DNA from: Prevotella sp. UBA2755
Lineage (GTDB): Bacteria > Bacteroidota > Bacteroidia > Bacteroidales > Bacteroidaceae
Reading direction: 5' to 3'
DNA: 10,613 nt
NCBI GenBank assembly: GCA_002353225.1
Contig: DEJF01000005.1
Coordinates: 1-10,613, forward strand
Part shown: positions 1 through 5,741 of the stretch, one piece after another
How positions within the stretch are numbered: position 1 is the first letter of the stretch
Layout: each line of letters begins with the position of its first letter
The notes under the pieces: generated by a model
What the model was told of the DNA's origin: nothing
Seen by the model: the letters and a program-made list of their open reading frames with translations, nothing else
Databases searched by the model: none
Translations under genes and position numbers: made by a program

Positions 1-12
1 GCATCCATCACG

Positions 13-48
13 AAACAAGCGCCACCGCTCCGTCGCGAAGCAGTGGCG
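13..48 (-). terminator. Terminator-like hairpin ending the putative RNA
   Basis: Read on the minus strand, a 10-bp stem (CGCCACTGCT pairing with AGCGGTGGCG, one G-U pair) closes a 9-nt loop at 30-38 and is followed by CTTGTTT. The stem is G/C-rich and the U-tract is short and interrupted, so it would be a moderate intrinsic terminator. It lies about 390 nt downstream of the minus-strand promoter at 410-441 and would give the transcript a defined 3' end. The gene beyond position 1 is not visible, so it could instead be a leader structure for that gene. Confidence 0.45.
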
Positions 49-404
49 TTTCAAACTATTTACTTTATAATATTAACTTCTGATGCCTTGGCTTCTCACG
101 AAGATGAACAGGCATCCAAAAACAAATGAAGTATTCTTCTATTTCTGTCTACTGAGTCATCTCTTATGTATAACTGGATACACAAAAAGAGCGTAGAATT
201 AACGTAACTCTATATCTCTTCTATCGAGGTTCTGGAATACCTATGGCGAAAGATATAGTGATACAAAAATCCCACGCTATCGCGTGAGAGACTCACTATG
301 CCATCTTGTCGCCATTTGAAATTTTCCAGATTTCGATAGAACAAGACAAAGCATGCGCTTCTCTTCTATTTACCCACAAAAGTTACTACCCACTAAGGGG
401 TGTT
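13..404 (-). ncRNA. Putative structured non-coding RNA, unidentified, about 390 nt
   Basis: No credible reading frame exists here, yet a near-consensus promoter points into the region. The minus-strand RNA can fold into a rod of nested arms: 219-227 with 333-341 (9 bp), 232-237 with 324-329 (6 bp), 244-249 with 309-314 (6 bp), 255-261 with 293-299 (7 bp) and 271-277 with 282-288 (7 bp, GAUA loop). The last stem contains a pair that is G-U in the minus-strand RNA but A/C in the plus-strand RNA, supporting minus transcription. A second hairpin has a 7-bp base (82-88 with 110-116) and a CUUC-GUGA-GAAG tip with a GNRA tetraloop. A stem at 187-193 with 356-365 could close the rod and is followed by UUUUU, so a shorter RNA of about 220 nt ending near 182 is possible; that shape recalls 6S RNA, but this is only inference. 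I did not find tmRNA or RNase P landmark sequences. Confidence 0.45.
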
Positions 405-409
405 GAGGG

Positions 410-441
410 CAAAGGTACGAAGAATAAACGAGAAAAACAAA
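410..441 (-). promoter_or_regulatory. Bacteroidetes-type promoter for the putative RNA
   Basis: On the minus strand, TTTG (441-438) is followed after 20 bp by TACCTTTG (417-410). This matches the Bacteroidetes primary sigma consensus of a -33 TTTG and a -7 TAnnTTTG at the usual spacing. A start a few bases after the -7 box puts the transcript start near 403-405. The only thing downstream in the window is the structured, non-coding stretch. The -33 box lies inside the A/T-rich inverted repeat at 431-458. Confidence 0.7.
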
Positions 442-458
442 TAATCCCCTGTTTTTCT
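431..458 (-). terminator. A/T-rich inverted repeat after the endonuclease gene
   Basis: AGAAAAACA (431-439) and TGTTTTTCT (450-458) are perfect 9-bp arms around a 10-nt loop, 22 nt past the endonuclease stop codon. It is the only stem near the 3' end of the minus-strand operon, so a terminator role is reasonable, though the stem is weak and A/T-rich. It overlaps the -33 box of the next promoter, so it could equally be an operator, or let operon readthrough influence that promoter. Confidence 0.4.
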
Positions 459-480
459 TGCAATTAACCACGAAAACATC

Positions 481-1488
481 TCACAACCGGAAACGGACGA
501 CTAAAGGGAGGTGGTCGCTGAAACCTTGGAGGTAACGCGGTCCTTGATATGTGCGGAGGGGTTTGACACCTCCGTATTTCGTATCCTCTTCCAACAGGAA
601 AGGGGTGTCGTTGATATAGACTTGCTTGATATGGTCGAGCAACCAAGGACAGACAAAGACATGGTCGATGCTCCCCCACCCGCCCTGGTAACGATAGGTA
701 CCCTCAGCACCATGCGTCCCTTGTGCCTCACGAGTGATGTTCCGCAACGCATGACGCTCCAGATAACGCAAGGCAGGAGCCTCAGCGTCATCATTGAAGT
801 CACCCACGACGATGACCTTCGCATCGGGTGGTAACTGCCGGATAGTCTGCACCAATCGATCGGCAACCAACTGACGATTAGGACGTGTCGCCCGCTCTCC
901 CCCAAAGCGACTGGGGGCATGCACCACGAAGACATGCAGGGTGTCACCCGTGATATACTCCCCCTCGACATAGAGGATATCACGGGTGGGACGCATCCCC
1001 TCCAAAGGCTCAATCGCTAAATAGTCGTAACACAGGGGACGAAACTTAAAAGGCTGATAGAGCAAGGCGACATCAATGCCACGCACATCGGGTGACTCCG
1101 TCATGATATACTGATACCCCGCATGGCGCAACAGCGACTTACGAGTGAGGTCTAAGAGACACGAGTCGTTCTCCACCTCGACCAAAGCGACGAGGTCGGG
1201 CACGCCCTCCTCCTGACAAGAGAGGATAGTCTGTCCGATACCATTGACCTTCCGCCAGTAACGGGAGGGAGTCCAATGACGCATTGAAGCAGGCAACCAC
1301 TCGGTGTCCTGCTTCAACGTATCGTGACGACAATCAAAGAGATTCTCGCAATTCAGTTCTACAAGTGTCAGCGTCTGTGCCGACGAATCATGAGTAATGA
1401 GTAATGAGCAATTAGTAATGATGAATACCACGCAAGCCCTTCTAAGTGCTTTACTCACTGGCTGCAACCTGCCAATAAAGGTAATCAT
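481..1488 (-). CDS. Exported endonuclease/exonuclease/phosphatase-family protein
   Basis: The 335-residue product belongs to the metal-dependent endonuclease/exonuclease/phosphatase superfamily (DNase I-like fold). Visible landmarks in order are VELNCENLFD (43-52), the catalytic-type ALVEVEN (101-107), D139 in IDVALLY, the VVHAPSR block with H190, GDFND (229-233), SIDH (273-276) and the closing SDHLPLV (324-330). All core catalytic positions appear intact, so it should hydrolyse a phosphodiester or phosphomonoester; the substrate cannot be told. The N-terminus has Lys/Arg residues, a hydrophobic run (19-32) and a plausible cleavage after SSA, so it is probably exported to the periplasm or beyond. 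No other Met lies near the N-terminus, so the start at 1488 is taken. The hydrophobic run is encoded by a heptanucleotide repeat array (1392-1419). It is the last gene of the minus-strand operon, 37 nt after the transporter gene. Confidence 0.85.
   Translation of the reverse strand: MITFIGRLQPVSKALRRACVVFIITNCSLLITHDSSAQTLTLVELNCENLFDCRHDTLKQDTEWLPASMRHWTPSRYWRKVNGIGQTILSCQEEGVPDLVALVEVENDSCLLDLTRKSLLRHAGYQYIMTESPDVRGIDVALLYQPFKFRPLCYDYLAIEPLEGMRPTRDILYVEGEYITGDTLHVFVVHAPSRFGGERATRPNRQLVADRLVQTIRQLPPDAKVIVVGDFNDDAEAPALRYLERHALRNITREAQGTHGAEGTYRYQGGWGSIDHVFVCPWLLDHIKQVYINDTPFLLEEDTKYGGVKPLRTYQGPRYLQGFSDHLPLVVRFRL
1392..1419 (-). repeat. Heptanucleotide repeat array, left arm (inside a gene)
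   Basis: Four 7-bp units read on the minus strand as ATTACTA, ATTGCTC, ATTACTC, ATTACTC. The array lies inside the signal-peptide region of the endonuclease-family gene and encodes residues around IITNCSLLIT. It is inverted relative to the array at 1490-1522, with a 70-bp spacer. The units match the simple ATTACTN pattern exactly except for one base. Confidence 0.8.
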
Positions 1489-1489
1489 A

Positions 1490-1522
1490 ATTACTCATTA
1501 CTCATTACTAATTACTAATTAC
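1490..1522 (+). repeat. Heptanucleotide repeat array, right arm (intergenic)
   Basis: Read on the plus strand, the units are ATTACTC, ATTACTC, ATTACTA, ATTACTA and a partial ATTAC. The array fills almost all of the 37-bp gap between the transporter stop codon (1526-1528) and the endonuclease start (1486-1488). Because it is inverted relative to 1392-1419, the operon mRNA can form a long A/U-rich stem with the first 30 codons of the endonuclease gene in the loop. Confidence 0.8.
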
Positions 1523-1525
1523 AAA

Positions 1526-3055
1526 TCAGCAAACCTTCTCCAAGCGTTTCATCATGACAAACATGAAGACAGCGGCTATCAGACAGACAGCGAGGAACAC
1601 ACTCCAGCAGAGCCAGAGGGGAACGGCACCCCACAGCAGTCCACCGACAACCACCAGTTGATTACCAATGGCGGTGGCAACAAACCAGCCACCCATCATC
1701 ATACCCTTGTACTTGGGAGGAGCCACCTTCGACACGAAAGAGATACCCATGGGTGACAACAGCAACTCACCAAAGGTCAGGACGAGGTAAACGGTAATCA
1801 ACAGGTTAGGTGTCACATCAGCCACATGCACGGCAACAGGATTGCCATCGGCACCCATCTCTGTCTGTGGCATGGGCAGACCAAGTGATCCGAATGCCAT
1901 CAGAGCATAAGCGATAGCGGCGACAATCATACCGTAGGCGATCTTACGGGGAGCGGAAGGCTCCTTACCCTTGGCAGCCAACGCACCAAAGATAGCCATG
2001 GACACTGGAGTCAATGCCACCACATAGAAGGGGTTGAACTGCTGGAAGATAGGTGCTGACACCTTCACGATCGTCTCACTGTCATACTGTAAGCAGAGGA
2101 AGCAGACGGCAAGGGCAATCACCACAAGAGAGATGATGCGACCTTTGCTGGTCTTCGACTGGAAGACAGAGAACAAACCATAGACAATGAAGATGACAGC
2201 GACAAGGTTCCATACGTCAAAACACATCGCCTGCAAGCCGGAAGCGGAGTTAGCCGTGAACTCGTCAGCGAAGTAAGTCAATGACAGACCGTTCTGATGG
2301 AAAGCCATCCAGAAGAAGATCACCACGGCAAAGACAAGACACAGAGCGACAATACGCTGCTTGGTCTCCTCCTTCGACAACTCCTCGACGGCGGTATCAG
2401 CAGCCTGCGCCGCCTTCTTCGTACCACCCTCCGTATGACGGAAAGTTGAGCGGAAGATATAATAGATGGCGATAGACAGGATCAGTGACGCACAAGCCAC
2501 GGCAAAGGAGAAGTGATAGGCATCATTACTGCTATAACCTAACGTGGTCTCCGCATACTCCTTGATCTTGATGGCGGCAGTAGGAGCAAACAACGCACCA
2601 ATATTGATCGCCATGTAGAAGATAGAGAAACCAGCGTCACGCTTGTCCTTATACTGCGGATCGTTATAGAGGTCGCCCACCATCACCTGCAGGTTACCCT
2701 TGAACAGACCTGTGCCGAAACCTATCAGCAACAGCGCGGCAAGCATCACCACAAGGGCAAAGGTGTCACCGCCCAAGGGGACACTCAGCAGCAGATAACC
2801 TGCGAACATGATGATGATACCCGTGGTCACCATCTTGCCGAAGCCGAACTTGTCGGCAAGCATACCACCAAACAAAGGGAAGAAATACACAAACATGAGG
2901 AAAGCACTGTAGATGGTACCGGCAAGAGCAGGTGACAATCCATAGTTAGCCCTCAGAAACAGTGCGAACACTGCGAGCATGGTGTAATAACCAAAGCGCT
3001 CTCCCGTATTGGCGAGAGCCAGCGCGAATAATCCTTTCGGTTGTCCTTCAAACAT
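1526..3055 (-). CDS. POT/PTR2-family proton-coupled oligopeptide transporter
   Basis: The 509-residue inner-membrane protein is a major-facilitator transporter of the POT family, which imports di- and tripeptides with protons. Many hydrophobic segments are visible, with a cytoplasmic charged stretch at about 203-233. Family landmarks are GERFGYY (18-24) at the start of helix 1, an MFS motif-A-like GGMLADKFGFGK (63-74), GTGLFKGN (114-121) with the helix-4 lysine K119, the PTR2 signature FYMAINIGAL (146-155), FNPFYVV (340-346) and E430 in the FGELLLSPMG block. The first glutamate of the usual ExxER proton-coupling motif is N16 (NTGER), so coupling or substrate choice may differ from DtpA-type transporters. 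The start at 3055 is 4 nt after the PorT-family stop codon, so it is cotranscribed with that gene. Peptide uptake fits an asaccharolytic or mixed-diet gut or oral Bacteroidales. Confidence 0.9.
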   Translation of the reverse strand: MFEGQPKGLFALALANTGERFGYYTMLAVFALFLRANYGLSPALAGTIYSAFLMFVYFFPLFGGMLADKFGFGKMVTTGIIIMFAGYLLLSVPLGGDTFALVVMLAALLLIGFGTGLFKGNLQVMVGDLYNDPQYKDKRDAGFSIFYMAINIGALFAPTAAIKIKEYAETTLGYSSNDAYHFSFAVACASLILSIAIYYIFRSTFRHTEGGTKKAAQAADTAVEELSKEETKQRIVALCLVFAVVIFFWMAFHQNGLSLTYFADEFTANSASGLQAMCFDVWNLVAVIFIVYGLFSVFQSKTSKGRIISLVVIALAVCFLCLQYDSETIVKVSAPIFQQFNPFYVVALTPVSMAIFGALAAKGKEPSAPRKIAYGMIVAAIAYALMAFGSLGLPMPQTEMGADGNPVAVHVADVTPNLLITVYLVLTFGELLLSPMGISFVSKVAPPKYKGMMMGGWFVATAIGNQLVVVGGLLWGAVPLWLCWSVFLAVCLIAAVFMFVMMKRLEKVC

Positions 3056-3059
3056 AGTA

Positions 3060-3821
3060 TTATTTTATTTTATCGTTTTTAGTCTTGATAAGGTCAAAGA
3101 GGTAGGTCGCCTTGATGACAATCTGTCCGAAGTTCGACTTACCGAAATAGTCGCTCTTCGTATTGCCATAGATATTCCCCAAACCGTAGTAGTAACGGCC
3201 CTCCAACAGGAAATGCCCTACCTTAGGCACGGAGAACTCGATGCCGGCACCACCGGTGATACCGTACTCGAACTTCTTCTCGACGGGCATCGACTCCTGC
3301 TTCACGATATTCGAACTGCGCTCCTCGGTGGGCGACTGACCGTCTACCAGATTCGTATTCGTCGACTCACCCAGGAAGATACCGATCTGCGGACCCACCT
3401 GGAAGAAACCCTGCAAGCCCTTGCGCTCCCTGCCCCATCCTAAACGGGCGAGAATGGGAATCTGCAGGTAGGTCATCTTACGCTCATAATGCAGGGCGAC
3501 ATCACTGCCCTCATAATACAGGGGCTGGTTATCCATTCCTTGAATCTTCTCCTTCCATCCCACCTGTGCGATATTCACCTCAGCGACGATGGCACAGATG
3601 CTCTTGAAATACTTCTCACAGGTATAGCGGAAAGTGACACCTGCCGTCATGCCACCTAACATCGACTGGGGCACGTCGGGGGTGAAGCCCACCTTACTTA
3701 ATATATAACCACCGTTCACACCAACGGCAAAGTCGGTGCGGTACTCCCCCACCTGTGCCTTGGCGATGAAAGGCAGGAAGACAAAAAGGTAAAACAGTAA
3801 TCGTCTCTTCATCTTCCGCAT
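3060..3821 (-). CDS. PorT-family outer-membrane beta-barrel protein
   Basis: The 253-residue protein begins with a clear signal peptide (from M4: KRRLLFYLFVFLPFIAKA, then Q). The rest is rich in alternating, aromatic-ended strands such as FAVGVNGGYILSKVGF, MTYLQIPILARLGW, GFFQVGPQIGIFLG, EYGITGGAGIEFSV, FLLEGRYYYGLGNIY and IVIKATYLFDL, as expected for an eight-stranded outer-membrane barrel of the porin/PorT type. PorT itself is a T9SS component in Porphyromonas gingivalis, but many paralogues with other roles share the fold, so I give no symbol. The start MRKMKRR at 3821 overlaps the upstream LysM gene stop (TAATG), which favours translational coupling; a start at the second Met (3812) is also possible. 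It lies 4 nt before the transporter gene. Confidence 0.78.
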   Translation of the reverse strand: MRKMKRRLLFYLFVFLPFIAKAQVGEYRTDFAVGVNGGYILSKVGFTPDVPQSMLGGMTAGVTFRYTCEKYFKSICAIVAEVNIAQVGWKEKIQGMDNQPLYYEGSDVALHYERKMTYLQIPILARLGWGRERKGLQGFFQVGPQIGIFLGESTNTNLVDGQSPTEERSSNIVKQESMPVEKKFEYGITGGAGIEFSVPKVGHFLLEGRYYYGLGNIYGNTKSDYFGKSNFGQIVIKATYLFDLIKTKNDKIK

Positions 3822-5206
3822 TAGAAATAGATCGTTTCCGTTTTACGCTCCGGCAGGTAATGCACAAACAGCATACTCTTATTCTTCAGTCCGCCATTAC
3901 CGATTCTCTCGAAGTGCAAAGGTGTCTGGATAGCCTTATAGCCTACCATTCCTGCCCCTCCCGAGAAGTTCTTGCCATAGATATGAATACCTTTCAGGAG
4001 GAAATAGGCATGGTCGAAGCCCGTGATGGCAAAGCGAGGCAGGGCATTCATCATGTCCGTATGGAAGTTCCAACGGTATTTCAGCATGATACGCTCCGTC
4101 TGCGGTGACTGCAGGTTGGTATAGAACGGTGCCGGGATATAGGTGTCGAACTTATAGAAGTTCTCCAACTGATGACGGGTGTACATCAACCAGTCGGTAT
4201 AACCGAACACACTGATACGCAGTTCGGGATGCGACAGACGCAGTCCGTTGAGTTTCGCCATGGCGGCATTCAGTTCCTTGGAGCGTCCTGTGTTCAGGAT
4301 CACCATGTTACGCTTGGCAGGACTGAACGACTTGAAGAACATCGCGTCACTGGAGGTCAGGTTGGTAATCTTATAGTCGATACCCTTTGCCTCTAAACGA
4401 CGGCGCAAGCCAAAAGTAAAGATACCCTTCTGACTGGTCGTGTCGTTACAGTCGATAAATACGGGATGGGTATCACTGAAACGCTCCATGAAATGCTCTA
4501 TGATAGACTCGTTCTGCTCCGTCTGGGGCTGGTATACCTGCATCAGGTTACGGTTGACGAGGATCTCATGACTATTGATAGAGAACGGGATGAACACCCG
4601 GATATCATGTTGGGTGGCGAAATCAGCGAGAGGCTTCACCATCTTGGAGTACAACGGACCGATAATCACGTCACACGCCACAGCCTTCGGGTCTTGCAGG
4701 AAGGTGTTGATATCGGTGTCCTCCGCGACATTCCACGCACGGATATCGGTGGAGATACCATTGGCACGCAGACTGTCGCATGCCATCAGGAAACCACGAT
4801 AATACTCCAGCATACGCTTGCCGTCACCGTTGATCTTATGTAAGGGAAGCATGAAACCCACACGTATCTCACGGTTCCTGACATCCACGCCCTCTGCCTT
4901 GACAGGGGCTGCCGGCTGCTGACTATTGGGTGTCGGCACATCATTAGTAGGAGCCTGCGGCTCGTTCTTCGACCAAGGGATATTGATAATGGTACCCTTC
5001 TTCAACTCATACCCCGGCATGTTCATCTCAGGATTCACATCGATGAGTTCCTGAATGGTAATGCCATACATACGGGAGATACCGAAGATGGTCTCCTTGC
5101 GTTTCACCTCATGCTGCTGCCGTATCTTAGGCTGCTGGGCAAGTGCCGTCTCGGTCGTCAACACCATGAAAAGCAACAGTGTCACATATCTGAATAATCG
5201 CTTCAT
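3821..5206 (-). CDS. LysM plus periplasmic-binding-fold (PBP1) protein
   Basis: The 461-residue protein has a signal peptide (1-23, cleavage near ALA-Q), one LysM domain (about 32-77; HEVKRKETIFGISRMYGIT to INIP) that should bind peptidoglycan, a Pro/Gln-rich linker (82-103), and a long domain (about 112-461) resembling type-1 periplasmic binding proteins. The second domain shows IRVGFMLPLH, CDVIIGPLYSKMVKPLADFA and IRVFIPFS, typical of the Leu/Ile/Val-binding fold. No ABC permease lies nearby, so a transport role is unlikely. A sensor or peptidoglycan-synthase activator role like LpoA, which also has this fold, is possible but is inference. It is the first gene of the operon, about 20 nt downstream of its predicted transcript start, and its TAA overlaps the ATG of the barrel gene, suggesting that the two products act together at the cell wall and outer membrane. 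Confidence 0.85.
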   Translation of the reverse strand: MKRLFRYVTLLLFMVLTTETALAQQPKIRQQHEVKRKETIFGISRMYGITIQELIDVNPEMNMPGYELKKGTIINIPWSKNEPQAPTNDVPTPNSQQPAAPVKAEGVDVRNREIRVGFMLPLHKINGDGKRMLEYYRGFLMACDSLRANGISTDIRAWNVAEDTDINTFLQDPKAVACDVIIGPLYSKMVKPLADFATQHDIRVFIPFSINSHEILVNRNLMQVYQPQTEQNESIIEHFMERFSDTHPVFIDCNDTTSQKGIFTFGLRRRLEAKGIDYKITNLTSSDAMFFKSFSPAKRNMVILNTGRSKELNAAMAKLNGLRLSHPELRISVFGYTDWLMYTRHQLENFYKFDTYIPAPFYTNLQSPQTERIMLKYRWNFHTDMMNALPRFAITGFDHAYFLLKGIHIYGKNFSGGAGMVGYKAIQTPLHFERIGNGGLKNKSMLFVHYLPERKTETIYF

Positions 5207-5232
5207 AAATCACTTTTTTGTTATTTATGCTG

Positions 5233-5264
5233 CAAAATTACTAAAAATCGAGGGCAGAACAAAA
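5233..5264 (-). promoter_or_regulatory. Promoter of the LysM-PorT-POT-endonuclease operon
   Basis: On the minus strand TTTTG (5264-5260) is followed after 19 bp by TAATTTTG (5240-5233), an excellent match to the Bacteroidetes -33/-7 consensus. Transcription would start near 5226-5228, leaving about a 20-nt leader before the ATG at 5206. No ribosome-binding GGAGG is visible in that leader, as is usual in this phylum. Confidence 0.8.
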
Positions 5265-5273
5265 GAAATTTCG

Positions 5274-5281
5274 TAATTTTG
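5274..5281 (+). promoter_or_regulatory. Putative -7 box for the small sorting-domain gene and uvrA
   Basis: TAATTTTG fits the Bacteroidetes -7 consensus on the plus strand, but no TTTG is found about 19-21 bp upstream (the region reads AGGG). A start 4-7 bases after the box would fall at or just inside the ATG at 5286, giving a leaderless or nearly leaderless mRNA. Either this promoter is weak and needs an activator, or another start is used. Confidence 0.5.
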
Positions 5282-5285
5282 CAGT

Positions 5286-5741
5286 ATGAAAACGATTTTA
5301 TATGCTTTTCTTTTGCTTTTAGCCCTTGTGGCAATGCCTTCCTTCGCTGTCGTTGACGATGATGACGATGACGATGAGATGACTGACAGCACGGCGGTAG
5401 ACAGTACGGCGTTACAGGCAAGTAAACTGGAGATGCCTAACGCGTTCTCTCCCAACAATGATGATATAAATGACAAGTACCAGGCGAAATCCACCTACCA
5501 GAACATCGTGGAGTTCAGGGGGATGATCTTCAACCGCTGGGGACAGTGCCTGTATACCTGGACAGACTGGACGGATCCTGATAAGGGATGGGACGGTACC
5601 TATAAGGGCAAACCCGTAAAGGATGGTGTCTACTTCGTCCGTGTCCGTGCCAAAGGCGGTGACGGCAAGGAGTATGACATCAGAAGAGACGTTAACCTGT
5701 TACGCAAATATAATGAGGTGACTGGCGCCAATGAGCAGTGA
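5286..5741 (+). CDS. Small secreted protein made of a T9SS type-B sorting domain
   Basis: The 151-residue product has a signal peptide (1 to about 21), a run of seven aspartates (24-30), a short Ser/Thr/Ala linker and then a gliding-motility-associated C-terminal domain from about 50 to the end. Domain landmarks are MPNAFSPNNDDINDKY (50-65), IFNRWGQCLY (81-90), GWDGTYKGKPVKDGVY (101-116) and VNLLRKY near the end. In T9SS cargo this type-B domain directs secretion across the outer membrane and is usually the last 90-100 residues of a much larger protein; here there is almost no passenger. Starting at the next Met (18) would lose the signal peptide, so 5286 is kept. The reading frame runs 11 nt past the uvrA start, so the two genes are surely cotranscribed and probably translationally coupled. 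The function of the stand-alone domain is unknown. Confidence 0.85.
   Translation: MKTILYAFLLLLALVAMPSFAVVDDDDDDDEMTDSTAVDSTALQASKLEMPNAFSPNNDDINDKYQAKSTYQNIVEFRGMIFNRWGQCLYTWTDWTDPDKGWDGTYKGKPVKDGVYFVRVRAKGGDGKEYDIRRDVNLLRKYNEVTGANEQ

Larger units (their letters stand above)
5231..5283. repeat. Perfect 11-bp inverted repeat spanning the divergent promoters
   Basis: TGCAAAATTAC (5231-5241) and GTAATTTTGCA (5273-5283) are exact reverse complements separated by 31 bp. Each arm contains one -7 box, so the arms may simply be two promoters sharing the extended Bacteroidetes form TAnnTTTGCA, or a paired site for a dimeric regulator acting on both directions. Confidence 0.65.

Noticed and set aside
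13..404. tmRNA or RNase P RNA
   Set aside because: Neither the tRNA-like ends of tmRNA nor the conserved GAGGAAAGUC and matching 3' core of RNase P are present on either strand.
1403..1420. Lipoprotein signal in the endonuclease N-terminus (ITNC)
   Set aside because: The residue before Cys is Asn rather than a small Gly/Ala/Ser, and a normal signal peptidase I site (SSA-Q) follows.
1392..1522. CRISPR-like array
   Set aside because: The units are 7 bp, directly adjacent, without spacers, and the two arrays are inverted; this is a simple repeat.
1397..1756. A 119-codon plus-strand frame beginning in the heptad array
   Set aside because: It is low-complexity translation of the repeats followed by antisense of the transporter gene; no promoter or domain.
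5225..5494. Antisense frames opposite the small sorting-domain gene
   Set aside because: They run through the poly-Asp tract as poly-Ser or His/Arg and cross the divergent promoter; composition artefacts.
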